Position numbers and translations under genes: made by a program. From Xanthobacteraceae bacterium (lineage in GTDB: Bacteria; Pseudomonadota; Alphaproteobacteria; Rhizobiales; Xanthobacteraceae): a stretch of DNA of 64,000 nt. The DNA lies in assembly GCA_019746355.1 (NCBI GenBank), contig JAIESC010000253.1:1-64000 (forward strand), read 5' to 3'. This document shows, piece after piece, positions 8,226-16,895 of this stretch (position 1 is the stretch's first letter; every line of letters begins with the position of its first letter). The notes below the pieces were generated by a model, which was not told the origin of the DNA, made no database searches, and saw nothing but the letters and a program-made list of their open reading frames with translations.

Positions 8226-9830
8226 GTGCAATGGAGACCGCCTCTGCCGCGCCGCTGTCACCAGCGTCTGATCTTCGCGCTTGCTGCGCCGGCGTTGGCG
8301 TTTGCACACTTCACTGGCGCGCACGCACAGTCTCCGACCACGACGCCGTTCCAGCCCTCGGTCACCGATCCGCGCAACGCCAATCGCTTCAGCGCGCCGC
8401 TGATCAGGACGCGCGAGGCGATCGCGCGCGAGGCCGCGCCGGCGATTCCCACCGGCGCAGGCGAAACCGGCTTCGACACCACCGGCGCGATTGCCAAAAA
8501 GAAGAAGAACAAGCCCAATTCAACGCCCAAGCCCGGCGCGCCGCGCCTGCCGCCACCGCCGCCGCCGAAACCGCCGGGTCCGCCCCAGGCCGCGGCCGGT
8601 CACACGCTCGCGCAGCAGATCCCGGCGCGCGAGCCCTATTCCAATGCCTACCGCCCGCCGGACGCGCCGCCGCGCCGCAAGCTCGTGCCGATCGGCGATC
8701 CTTACGAGCCGCTCGGCATCCGCGCCGGGACCTTCCTGCTCCGGCCGTCGATCGATGTGACGCGCGCCTACGACACCAATCCCGGACGCACCTCGACCGG
8801 CCAGCCCTCGTGGTACACCGTCGTCGAGCCGGCGCTGAAGGCCCGCTCGCAGTGGTCGGTGCACGAGGCGGGCGCGGACATTCGCGGCACGTATTCGTGG
8901 TTCGATACCCAGCCGTCGCTGAACCGGCCGATGCTCGACGCCAAGGCGTTTGCGCGCTTCGACGCGTCGCGCGACTTAGCCTTCAACATCGAGGGCCGCT
9001 ATTTCCTGTCGACCGACTATCCGGGCAGCCCGAACGTCCCGGCCGATGTGGCCAAGCTGCCGATCTTCCACACCTACGGCACGACCCTCGGCCTGACCCG
9101 GCGCTTCAACCGTTTCGAAATTGCCGCCAAGGCCACGGTCGACCGCACCGAGTACCAGGACTCGCAGCTCACCGACGGCACGACGTCGAGCAACCGCGAC
9201 CGCGACTTCAACGCCTATGGCGGCACGCTGCGCGGCAGCTACGAGGTGTTCCCCGGCGTCAGGCCGTTCGTCGAGGTCGGCGCCGACACCCGCAAGCACG
9301 ATCTGCAATTCGACCGCAATGGCTTCCAGCGCGACTCGAACGCGTTGACGCCCAGGGCCGGCACAACGTTCGAGATCAGCAGGATCCTCACCGGCGAAAT
9401 CTCCGCCGGCTATCTGGTCCGCAAGTACGAGGACCCCAACCTCGAGCAGCTCCGCGGCGTGGTGTTCGACGCCTCGCTGGTCTACGCCATGAGCGGGCTC
9501 ACCACGGTCACGCTCACCGGCAGCTCCCGGGCCGACGAGATCGTCGTCGCCGGCACCTCGGGCGTGCTGCGGCGCGACGTCGGAGTGCAGGTCGACCACG
9601 CATTCCGCCGCTGGCTGATCGGCACCCTCAGGGTCGGCTACGGCTTCGACGACTACATCGGCTCGATCCGCGCCGACAGCCGCATGTCGCTCGGCACGGC
9701 GATCACCTACAAGCTCAGCCGCGAGGTCGCGCTCAAGGGCGAGTACCGCTACGACCAGCTTCGGTCGAACATCGAGGGCGTCGACTACAGCGCCAACGTG
9801 TTCCTGGTCGGGTTGAAGCTGCAGCGGTGA
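8226..9830 (+). CDS. Outer-membrane beta-barrel protein with proline-rich N-terminal region
   Basis: A protein of up to 534 residues with a signal peptide (FALAAPALAFAHFTGAHAQ), a lysine tract KKKKNKP, and the proline run RLPPPPPPKPPGPP near residues 100-115. A long C-terminal part has alternating hydrophobic and polar residues typical of beta strands and ends VFLVGLKLQR. Phrases such as GTYSWFDTQPSLNRP and YRYDQLRSN resemble porin-type barrels with periodic aromatic girdles. The GTG start is uncertain. It is probably surface located, either structural or a channel; no ligand is evident. The proline stretch may cross the periplasm or bind peptidoglycan, which is inference. Confidence 0.75.
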   Translation: MQWRPPLPRRCHQRLIFALAAPALAFAHFTGAHAQSPTTTPFQPSVTDPRNANRFSAPLIRTREAIAREAAPAIPTGAGETGFDTTGAIAKKKKNKPNSTPKPGAPRLPPPPPPKPPGPPQAAAGHTLAQQIPAREPYSNAYRPPDAPPRRKLVPIGDPYEPLGIRAGTFLLRPSIDVTRAYDTNPGRTSTGQPSWYTVVEPALKARSQWSVHEAGADIRGTYSWFDTQPSLNRPMLDAKAFARFDASRDLAFNIEGRYFLSTDYPGSPNVPADVAKLPIFHTYGTTLGLTRRFNRFEIAAKATVDRTEYQDSQLTDGTTSSNRDRDFNAYGGTLRGSYEVFPGVRPFVEVGADTRKHDLQFDRNGFQRDSNALTPRAGTTFEISRILTGEISAGYLVRKYEDPNLEQLRGVVFDASLVYAMSGLTTVTLTGSSRADEIVVAGTSGVLRRDVGVQVDHAFRRWLIGTLRVGYGFDDYIGSIRADSRMSLGTAITYKLSREVALKGEYRYDQLRSNIEGVDYSANVFLVGLKLQR

Positions 9831-9863
9831 AAATCGTGGCGCGTGCGACGGGACGCGGGCGCG

Positions 9864-10283
9864 TCACATGGAGATGTCCGCGTCCTTCACCACCGGACCC
9901 CACTTCCGCAGCTCGGAACCGATGAAGGCCTTCAGGTCGGCCGGCGAGCCGCCGGCTGCGTGCATGCTCAGCTTGACGAGCGCGTCCTGCCCCTTCGAAC
10001 TCTTCAGAAATTTGTTGGTGGCGGCGTTGAGCTTGTCGATGATCTCGTTGGGCGTGCCCGCCGGTGCCGCGAGCGCAAACCAGGCCGTGGCCTCGAAGCC
10101 CCGGAAGCCGGGTTCCTGCACGGTCGGCACGTCCGGCAGATCGTTCGCGCGCTGGCTGGTCGTGACGGCCAGCCCACGGATCTTGCCCTTGCGCACCTGC
10201 GGCACATAGGTCGGCATGAAGTCCATCGCGAGGTCGACCTGGCCGCCGAGCAGGTCGTTGAGCGCCAGCGCCGAGCGGCGCAT
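9864..10283 (-). pseudogene. Truncated Bug-type substrate-binding protein (C-terminal half)
   Basis: The minus strand encodes about 135 residues matching the C-terminal half of Bug proteins: ALNDLLGGQVDLAMD, LAVTTSQRANDLPDVPTV and APAGTPNEIIDKLN. The N-terminal lobe and signal peptide are missing. The similarity stops at about 10280, exactly where the promoter region of the divergent boxR gene begins, as if a rearrangement joined the two. It is very unlikely to make a functional binding protein. It may be a relic of benzoate-linked uptake. Confidence 0.8.
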
Positions 10284-10308
10284 CGGCCGAGGACTCTGCC
10301 CAACGCCC

Positions 10309-10341
10309 TTGCATGCACTATGGATCATGAATTATAATGCA
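10309..10341 (+). promoter_or_regulatory. boxR promoter with overlapping TGCA operator motifs
   Basis: TTGCAT at 10309-10314 and TATAAT at 10333-10338 are separated by 18 bases, a near-consensus sigma-70 promoter. TGCA occurs at 10310-10313, 10314-10317 and 10338-10341, overlapping both hexamers. The benzoyl-CoA-responsive regulators BzdR and BoxR are known to bind TGCA-containing operators, so this looks like an autoregulated boxR promoter. Direct binding here is inference. Confidence 0.6.
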
Positions 10342-10374
10342 TCTTACCGCTTTGGCGCGCTGCCCGGGACGAGC

Positions 10375-11271
10375 ATGGCCAACACCTTGGAAAGTCACGA
10401 AATACCCGACGCCGCCGACGAGGCCTTTGCCGCCGAGATCGGCCGCATGATCCGCCTCGGCCGCGCCCGGCGCGGCATGTCGCGCCGCCAGCTCGCCCAG
10501 GAGTCCGGCACCTCCGAGCGCTATCTGGCGCAGATCGAGGGCGGCACCGGCAACCCGTCCGTGCTGGTGCTGCGCGCCATCGCCGACGCGCTGGAGATGC
10601 CGATGTTCGAGCTCCTGCCGCAGACTGGCGGGGTCGCCGCGCCCTACGCGCGGATCATCGATCTCATTGGCCGCGCGCCGCCGAGCGATCTCGCCTCGAT
10701 CGCCGAGCTGATCGAGCGCCAGCTCGCGCACGCCGCGGCGACCGATCGCGCCCGCCGCATCGGCCTCGTCGGCCTGCGCGGCGCGGGCAAGTCCACGCTC
10801 GGCAGGATGCTGGCGGAAAAGCTCGGCGTGCCGTTCGTCGAGCTCGACCGCATGGTCGAGCAGCAATACGGCGCAAGCATCCCGCTGCTGATCGAGATGT
10901 CGGGCGTCGCGACCTTCCGCCGCCACGAGCGCGCGTGCCTCGAGCGCGTGATCGCCGAGAATGCCGCAGCGGTGATCGCCACCGCCGGCGGCATCGTCTC
11001 CAACCCGGAGACCTACGGTCTTCTGCTGCGCCGCACCCACACGGTGTGGATCAGCGCGCAGCCGGAGGAGCACATGAGCCGGGTGATGAAGCAGGGCGAC
11101 TTCCGGCCGATGGCGAAGAACCGCGAGGCGATGGCCGACCTGCACGCCATTCTCGAATCGCGCCGCGCCGACTACGCGCGCGCCGAAACCGCCCTCGATA
11201 CGTCGGGCGCCACCGTGCAGCAGAGCTTCGTGAAGCTGACGAAGCTCGTCGCGCCTTGGATGAAGGGCTGA
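10375..11271 (+). CDS. boxR: BoxR-type benzoyl-CoA-responsive regulator (HTH-XRE plus shikimate kinase-like domain)
   Basis: A 298-residue protein in two parts. Residues about 20-80 are an XRE helix-turn-helix (MSRRQLAQESGTSERYLAQI). Residues about 125-298 are a shikimate-kinase-like module with the P-loop GLRGAGKSTLG. This fusion is diagnostic of BzdR/BoxR repressors, in which the kinase-like domain senses benzoyl-CoA. The ATG at 10375 gives the family length and leaves the TATAAT promoter upstream. It lies 5 bases before boxC and probably heads the box operon. It should repress the operon until benzoyl-CoA accumulates; that is known for the family, not shown here. Confidence 0.92.
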   Translation: MANTLESHEIPDAADEAFAAEIGRMIRLGRARRGMSRRQLAQESGTSERYLAQIEGGTGNPSVLVLRAIADALEMPMFELLPQTGGVAAPYARIIDLIGRAPPSDLASIAELIERQLAHAAATDRARRIGLVGLRGAGKSTLGRMLAEKLGVPFVELDRMVEQQYGASIPLLIEMSGVATFRRHERACLERVIAENAAAVIATAGGIVSNPETYGLLLRRTHTVWISAQPEEHMSRVMKQGDFRPMAKNREAMADLHAILESRRADYARAETALDTSGATVQQSFVKLTKLVAPWMKG

Positions 11272-11276
11272 CCATC

Positions 11277-12965
11277 ATGGCTGACGCCGATCGCAAATTG
11301 TCCAACGGAAGCCGCATCGATTTTGCCACCGAGCCGGCGCGTTACCGGCACTGGAAGCTCGCGACCGAAGGCGAGGTCGCGACCCTGACCATGGACGTCG
11401 ACGAGAACGCGCCGCTGTTTGAAGGTTATCAGCTCAAGCTCAACTCCTACGATCTCGGCGTCGACATCGAGCTCGCCGATGCGCTGGAGCGGCTGCGCTT
11501 CGAGCATCCCGAGGTGAGGGTGGTGCTGCTGCGCTCGGGCAAGCCGCGGGTGTTCTGCGCCGGCGCCAACATCCGCATGCTGGCGGGGGCGACCCACGCC
11601 CACAAGGTCAACTTCTGCAAGTTCACCAACGAGACCCGCAACGCCATCGAGGACGCGAGCGAGTTCTCCGGGCAGAAAACCATCTGCGTCGTCGCCGGCT
11701 CCTGCGCCGGCGGCGGCTACGAGCTGGCGCTCGCCGCCGACCACATCATCCTGACCGACGACGGCTCCTCGACCGTATCGCTGCCGGAGCTGCCGCTGCT
11801 TGCGGTGCTGCCCGGCACCGGCGGGCTCACCCGCGTCACCGACAAGCGCAAGGTGCGCCGCGACCATGCCGACGTGTTCTGCACCACGGAGGAGGGCGTC
11901 AAGGGCAAGCGCGCGGTCGAGTGGCGGCTGGTCGACGAGGCGGTGCCGAACTCGAAGCTCGAGGACGCCGTGCAGGCGCGGGTGCGCGAGTTCGCCGCCA
12001 GGTCCGACCGCCCGGCGGACGGCAAGGGCATTGCGCTTGAGCCGCTCAAGCGCACGCGCTCGGCCGACGGCGTCGAATACAGCGCCGTGTCGGTGGAGCT
12101 CTCGCGCGCCGAGCGGCTTGCGACCATCACGGTGCGCGGCCCGGACGCCCCGCCGCCCGCCACGGCCGACGAGATGCTGGCGCAGGGCGCGAATTTCTGG
12201 CCGCTGCGGCTCGCCCGCGAGCTGGACGATGCGATCCTCGACATCCGCATCAACGAGCTGGAAACCGCGGTGATCGTCTTCAAGTCGGAAGGCGATCCGA
12301 AGCGCGTGCTCGAATACGACGCGTTTCTTGCGAAAAACGCCAGCCACTGGCTCGCCCGCGAGGTCGCGCTGAAATGGAAGCGCGTGCTCAAGCGCGTCGA
12401 TCTCACCTCGCGCTCGCTGGTGACGATGATCGAGCCGGGCTCCTGCTTCGCCGGCACCCTGGCCGAGTTCGTGTTCGCCGCCGACCGCGCCTACATGCTG
12501 ATCGGCCGTCTGGAAGGCGACAACCGCCCGCCGGCGGCGCTCATTCTCGGCGAGGCCAATTTCGCCGGCGGCCTGCCGATGAGCAACGGGCTCTCTCGGC
12601 TCGCGACGCGCTTTCTCGGCGAGCCGCAATCGCTCGAAGCCGCGAAGAAGGCGATCGGCCGGGAGCTCGACGCCGAGGCCGCAGAGGAACTCGGCCTCGT
12701 CACCTTCGCGCTCGACGACATCGACTGGGAGGACGAGATACGCGTGTTCTTCGAGGAGCGCGCGAGCTTCTCGCCCGACGGCCTCACCGGTATGGAAGCC
12801 AACCTCCGCTTTGGCGGGCCGGAGACGATGGAAACGAAAATCTTTGCCCGCCTCACCGCGTGGCAGAACTGGATCTTCCAGCGCCCCAACGCCGTCGGCG
12901 AGGACGGCGCGCTGCGCCGCTACGGCACCGGCCAGAAGGCCGTGTTCGATATGAAACGGGTTTAA
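11277..12965 (+). CDS. boxC: Benzoyl-CoA-dihydrodiol lyase BoxC
   Basis: A 562-residue crotonase-superfamily enzyme of the size usual for BoxC. It contains an enoyl-CoA-hydratase-like core (VFCAGANIRMLAGATH, and the oxyanion region SCAGGGYELALAADH) and a second, degenerate crotonase half with EPGSCFAGTLAEFVF. In the aerobic benzoyl-CoA pathway, BoxC hydrolytically opens the 2,3-epoxide ring to 3,4-dehydroadipyl-CoA semialdehyde and formate. It starts 5 bases after boxR and precedes boxB, the usual functional partner. Only a weak AAGGG precedes the start, consistent with translational coupling to boxR. Confidence 0.93.
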   Translation: MADADRKLSNGSRIDFATEPARYRHWKLATEGEVATLTMDVDENAPLFEGYQLKLNSYDLGVDIELADALERLRFEHPEVRVVLLRSGKPRVFCAGANIRMLAGATHAHKVNFCKFTNETRNAIEDASEFSGQKTICVVAGSCAGGGYELALAADHIILTDDGSSTVSLPELPLLAVLPGTGGLTRVTDKRKVRRDHADVFCTTEEGVKGKRAVEWRLVDEAVPNSKLEDAVQARVREFAARSDRPADGKGIALEPLKRTRSADGVEYSAVSVELSRAERLATITVRGPDAPPPATADEMLAQGANFWPLRLARELDDAILDIRINELETAVIVFKSEGDPKRVLEYDAFLAKNASHWLAREVALKWKRVLKRVDLTSRSLVTMIEPGSCFAGTLAEFVFAADRAYMLIGRLEGDNRPPAALILGEANFAGGLPMSNGLSRLATRFLGEPQSLEAAKKAIGRELDAEAAEELGLVTFALDDIDWEDEIRVFFEERASFSPDGLTGMEANLRFGGPETMETKIFARLTAWQNWIFQRPNAVGEDGALRRYGTGQKAVFDMKRV

Positions 12966-12973
12966 CAACACGC

Positions 12974-13076
12974 CGTCATCACCGGGCCGGCGCGAAGCGC
13001 CGAGACCCGGTGATCTCGATCAGGCGGGCACCATGCCAGCCGAATCGAGATGGCCGGGACAAGCCCGGCCATGACA
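12974..13076. repeat. Dispersed palindromic repeat, GTCATcaCCGGG type
   Basis: An imperfect inverted-repeat unit between boxC and boxB. It begins CGTCATCACCGGGCC and ends GGCCATGAC, with an inner GGTGATCTCGATCAGGCGGGCA. Related copies are at 33457-33558, 44325-44427, 50422-50510 and 51659-51747. It could form a strong RNA hairpin separating boxC and boxB translation. Confidence 0.85.
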
Positions 13077-13097
13077 GCCGAGCAAGAGGAGCGTGCG

Positions 13098-14549
13098 ATG
13101 ACCGCTGACATCATCAACGTCGACTACCGCGAAAAAATTCCGAACAACGTCAACCTCACCGAGGATCGCCGCGTGCTGAAGGCGCTCGAAGGCTGGCATC
13201 CGGGCTATATCGACTGGTGGCAGAACATGGGGCCGGAGGGCTTCCAGGAGTCGCTGGTGTACCTTCGCACCGCGGTGTCGGTCGACCCCAAGGGCTGGGC
13301 CAAGTTCGACTATGTGAAGATGCCGGAATACCGCTGGGGCATTCTCCTTGCTCCCCATGAAGAAGGCCGCAAGGTGCCGTTCGGCGCGCATCGGGGCGAG
13401 GACGCCTGGCAGGATGTGCCGGGCGAATACCGCGCCATGCTGCGCCGCCTCGTCGTCATCCAGGGCGACACCGAGCCCGCCTCCGTCGAGCAGCAGCGCC
13501 ATCTCGGCAAGACCGCGCCGTCGCTCTACGACATGCGCAACCTGTTCCAGATCAACGTCGAGGAGGGCCGCCACCTCTGGGCGATGGTCTATCTCCTGCA
13601 CAAGTATTTCGGCCGCGACGGCCGCGACGAGGCCGACGACATGCTGCGCCGCCGCTCGGGCAGCGCCGACGCGCCGCGTATGCTCGGCGCCTTCAACGAG
13701 GCGACGCCGGACTGGCTGTCGCTGTTCATGTTCACCTTCTTCACCGACCGCGATGGCAAGATGCAGCTCGAGTCGCTCGCCCAGTCGGGCTTCGATCCGC
13801 TGTCGCGCACCTGCCGCTTCATGCTGACCGAAGAGGCGCACCACATGTTCGTCGGCGAGACCGGCATCGGCCGCACCGTGCAGCGCACCTGCGAGGCGAT
13901 GAAGGCCGCCGGCATCGAGGATCCGAACGATATCGAGAAGGTCCGCAAGCTCGGCGTGATCGATCTGCCGACGGTCCAGAAGAAGCTGAACCTGCACTAC
14001 ACGCTGTCGCTCGATCTGTTCGGCTCGGAGGTCTCGACCAACGCGGCCAATGCGTTCAACGCAGGCCTCAAGGGCCGCTTCCGCGAGACCGCGATCGAGG
14101 ACGACCACAAGCTCAAGAACGACGTCTATCCGGTGCTGAAGCTCGTCAACGGCGAGATCAAGCTCATCGACGAGCCGGCTTTGACCGCGCTCAACATGCG
14201 GCTTCGCGACGACTACACCAACGATTGCGCCAAGGGCGTCGAGCGCTTCAACAAGATCATCGAGAAAACCGGGGTGAACTTCCGGCTCGCGCTGCCGCAC
14301 GTCGCGTTCCATCGCGACATCGGCGAGTTCAAGGACGTGCATGCGACGCCGTCGGGCGTGCTGATCGACGAGGCCACCTGGAAGCGGCAGAAGGATCAGT
14401 GGCTGCCGTCCGCATCGGATGGCGATTTCATCGCCTCGCTGATGCAGCCGGTCGCCGAGCCCGGCAAGTTCGCGTCATGGATCGCGCCGCCCAAGGTGGG
14501 CATCGACAACCGCCCGGGCGACTTCGAATACGTGAAGATCGCGGCGTAG
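13098..14549 (+). CDS. boxB: Benzoyl-CoA 2,3-epoxidase oxygenase subunit BoxB
   Basis: A 483-residue diiron protein matching BoxB along its length. Two carboxylate/histidine motifs typical of the class are visible: NVEEGRHLWAM and LTEEAHHMFVGETGIG. BoxB epoxidises benzoyl-CoA with O2 using electrons from the reductase BoxA, which is not in the window. The ATG at 13098 is chosen because AGAGGA precedes it by 7 bases. It is separated from boxC by 132 bases holding a palindromic repeat. It is followed by another repeat and a convergent unrelated gene, so the operon ends here. Confidence 0.94.
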   Translation: MTADIINVDYREKIPNNVNLTEDRRVLKALEGWHPGYIDWWQNMGPEGFQESLVYLRTAVSVDPKGWAKFDYVKMPEYRWGILLAPHEEGRKVPFGAHRGEDAWQDVPGEYRAMLRRLVVIQGDTEPASVEQQRHLGKTAPSLYDMRNLFQINVEEGRHLWAMVYLLHKYFGRDGRDEADDMLRRRSGSADAPRMLGAFNEATPDWLSLFMFTFFTDRDGKMQLESLAQSGFDPLSRTCRFMLTEEAHHMFVGETGIGRTVQRTCEAMKAAGIEDPNDIEKVRKLGVIDLPTVQKKLNLHYTLSLDLFGSEVSTNAANAFNAGLKGRFRETAIEDDHKLKNDVYPVLKLVNGEIKLIDEPALTALNMRLRDDYTNDCAKGVERFNKIIEKTGVNFRLALPHVAFHRDIGEFKDVHATPSGVLIDEATWKRQKDQWLPSASDGDFIASLMQPVAEPGKFASWIAPPKVGIDNRPGDFEYVKIAA

Positions 14550-14574
14550 CAGGTTGCTGAAAAACTCTCCCCCG

Positions 14575-14711
14575 GTCATTCCGGGACGCCGCGAAGCGGC
14601 GGGCCCGGAATCCAGAACGTCGGGATTCCCTGTTCGTATGGATTCCGGGCCCGCGCCCATAGCGCGTCGAAGACGCGCGTGAACGCGCTGGCGGGCGCGC
14701 CCGGAATGACG
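14575..14711. repeat. Dispersed palindromic repeat, GTCATTCCGGG type
   Basis: A 137-base inverted-repeat unit starting GTCATTCCGGGACGC and ending GCGCCCGGAATGAC, located between the convergent boxB and beta-barrel genes. A sister copy lies at 42729-42832. Both contain the inner pair GGAATCCAG and GGATTCCGGG. It may act as a bidirectional terminator here. Confidence 0.85.
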
Positions 14712-14734
14712 GCTCGGACCTTTGCGTAGCCCGC

Positions 14735-15940
14735 TCAGCGCTGCGCCGTCATCCACGGCGGCGGCAGCGTCGGATCGAACCGCCAGATCACTGACGCCGT
14801 CACGACGTGGTCGGTGAAGCTCTTGGTCTGGTCGTTCGAGTGATCGTAGATGTAGCGGTAGTCGAGCCGCAGCCCGGTCTGGCTGGCGAACAGGTTCGGA
14901 AAGGTGAGCGACGCGCCCGGGCTCACGATCAGGTCGCTGCGCTTGTCGCCCGAGACGATATCGATGTCGTTGCGGTAGTCGCGCTGGCTGACCGCGACAT
15001 TGACGCCGAACGCCATCCAGTCGGTCAGGCCCTTGATCAGGTCGACCCGGCCGCCGTACTCGAGATAGGCGCCCGGCTGCAACTCGGTGATGATCGGCGT
15101 GATGACCGGCGCGTTGCCGCCGATATCGCTCCACACCACCCAGGGCGACACGATGGCGATCACGCCGCTGCTGAGCAGGTTCGGCAGCGCCAGCCGGCCG
15201 CGCGCCTCGACGTAGAAGCCGTGCGAGGACGGGAAGAAGTCGTCATAGGACCGATACGCGCCGCGCACGGTCACCGCGCGGAACATGTTGTCGGCGCTGC
15301 TCTCCCAGGTGCCGCTCGCCGCCACCTCGCTGTAGTAGAAGCGTTGGTCGAAGTACGAAACATTGCCGCCGATCGCCGGACGGAACGACCAACCCGGCCA
15401 GGCGTCGAGCACCGGTCCGATATCGAGGCCGGCGATGCCGTAGTTCAGATCGCTTTCGCGTCCGTGGACGATGCCGCCGACCAGCGCATTGGTGCGCCAG
15501 CGCGTGCCGTTGATGTTGCGCTCGTCGAGCAGCGAGGCGGAGCCGATGGCCTGAAGCTCGGGAGTGCGCGGGCCAATATAGTAGGTCGGATTGGATTCGT
15601 ACTGCGTGCCGAGCTGCACCGTCACCAGCGTGGTGTTGGGCTGCAAGGCGCGCCGAATGCGCGTGAGCCCCTTCAGCACTTCGGGATTGTTCGGATCGAG
15701 CAGGATCATCCGTTCGTAGGAGGCGAGCGCCCAGCGCAGGTATCCGCTGCGCTCGGCGAGCAGCGCGAACCGCAGGTTCAATTCGAGATTGCTCGGCTGC
15801 AGCAGGATCTGCTGGTGCAGACGATCGAGCTCATTGGCGCTCGCGCGCGGTGCGAACGCTGCCACAAGCACGCCGGCAGCCAGCAGGTAACAGGTTACCG
15901 CAAGCGCGCGGCGAATATGATAATACCAACGCCCCGACAT
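14735..15940 (-). CDS. Outer-membrane protein with N-terminal TPR-like region and beta-barrel
   Basis: About 401 residues from the preferred ATG at 15940, which places the signal sequence ALAVTCYLLAAGVLVAAFAPRASA at the N-terminus. Residues about 40-105 look helical and TPR-like (LQPSNLELNLRFALLAERSG, LLDPNNPEVLKGL). The rest consists of amphipathic strands with many aromatic residues, ending FDPTLPPPWMTAQR. The architecture resembles surface lipoprotein assembly modifier-like or export-linked barrels. It is divergent from a FecR-domain protein, a pairing that recurs in surface-exported protein clusters. The cargo or ligand is unknown. Confidence 0.75.
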   Translation of the reverse strand: MSGRWYYHIRRALAVTCYLLAAGVLVAAFAPRASANELDRLHQQILLQPSNLELNLRFALLAERSGYLRWALASYERMILLDPNNPEVLKGLTRIRRALQPNTTLVTVQLGTQYESNPTYYIGPRTPELQAIGSASLLDERNINGTRWRTNALVGGIVHGRESDLNYGIAGLDIGPVLDAWPGWSFRPAIGGNVSYFDQRFYYSEVAASGTWESSADNMFRAVTVRGAYRSYDDFFPSSHGFYVEARGRLALPNLLSSGVIAIVSPWVVWSDIGGNAPVITPIITELQPGAYLEYGGRVDLIKGLTDWMAFGVNVAVSQRDYRNDIDIVSGDKRSDLIVSPGASLTFPNLFASQTGLRLDYRYIYDHSNDQTKSFTDHVVTASVIWRFDPTLPPPWMTAQR

Positions 15941-16114
15941 CAAATAATTCCGTCCACAATCTCCACCGCGACATAAAGCAAATCCGCGGCGCCCCGGCAT
16001 CGGAAATCCGATCACCATCAACATGCCCGGAATTCATTTGCGAGTCAGTGCGGCAAATGTGTAACGGTCCTGGCGCGCGATCCGTATTATGGTGTCGCAA
16101 CACAGGAACGAATT

Positions 16115-16888
16115 ATGAAAATGCATTTTATCAGTCGTACGATCGGAGGATGTCTCGCCGCGCTTTGGCTCGTTGCGGGCGCGCAGGCGGCGCCCAAGGT
16201 CGGCGTTGCCGCCGCGGTGAAGAACAACGTCCAGCGCGTCACCGGATCGGGCGCGCAGCAGCTCAACGTGGGCGCGGACCTCTACACCAGCGAGCGCATC
16301 CGCACCGGCGAGGACAGCATCGCGCAGATTCTGCTGCTCGACAAAACCACGCTGACGGTCGGCCCGCGCGCCGAGATGACGCTCGACAACTTCGTCTACA
16401 ATCCGTCGCAGGGCGGTGCGGGCCGCGTGGTGCTCAACGCCGTGCAGGGCACGTTCCGCTTCATCAGCGGCTCGCAGAAGCCGAGCAGCTACACGATCAA
16501 GACGCCGGTCGGAAACCTCGGTGTCCGCGGCACCATCGTCGATCTCATCGTGCAGAATGGGCAGGTCACCGTCATCCTGGTGGAAGGCGCGCTGACGATG
16601 ACCGTCAACGGCCGGACCTACACGCTGAGCAAGCCGGGCACCGCTTACACCTTCACGGCCGGCGGCGGCGTGCAGGGTCCGTTCGCGTGGGACGGCACCA
16701 TCCTCAACACCAGCGCGCAGGTGTCCTTCCCGCTGTACGGCTGGCACTTCCAGGGCGAGCCGCTCAACAACGGGCTGCCGAACGTCAACATGGGCAACAT
16801 CGATCAGTTGAACGGCATCATCCAGCGCGGGCTGACGCCTCCGCCTGTTACGCCCCCGCCGAGTAGCGGTTGCGGCTACTGCAACTGA
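16115..16888 (+). CDS. FecR-domain secreted protein
   Basis: A 257-residue protein with a signal peptide ending near GAQAAPKVG. A FecR-like beta-helical core follows: LYTSERIRTGEDSIAQILL, TTLTVGPRAEMTLDNFVYNP, and PVGNLGVRGT. The C-terminus is short and proline-rich (TPPPVTPPPSS) and ends with Cys-Gly-Tyr-Cys. The stand-alone FecR domain here has no TM anchor or sigma factor nearby, so it is not a classical ECF anti-sigma factor. AGGAACGA precedes the start. It is divergent from the TPR/barrel gene across 174 bases and may form a surface or exported complex with it, which is inference. Confidence 0.82.
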   Translation: MKMHFISRTIGGCLAALWLVAGAQAAPKVGVAAAVKNNVQRVTGSGAQQLNVGADLYTSERIRTGEDSIAQILLLDKTTLTVGPRAEMTLDNFVYNPSQGGAGRVVLNAVQGTFRFISGSQKPSSYTIKTPVGNLGVRGTIVDLIVQNGQVTVILVEGALTMTVNGRTYTLSKPGTAYTFTAGGGVQGPFAWDGTILNTSAQVSFPLYGWHFQGEPLNNGLPNVNMGNIDQLNGIIQRGLTPPPVTPPPSSGCGYCN

Positions 16889-16895
16889 CGCAGCA

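Noticed and set aside
8231..9925. A 564-codon frame overlapping the beta-barrel gene
   Set aside because: It lacks a signal peptide and strand pattern; the other frame has both, so this is a shadow.
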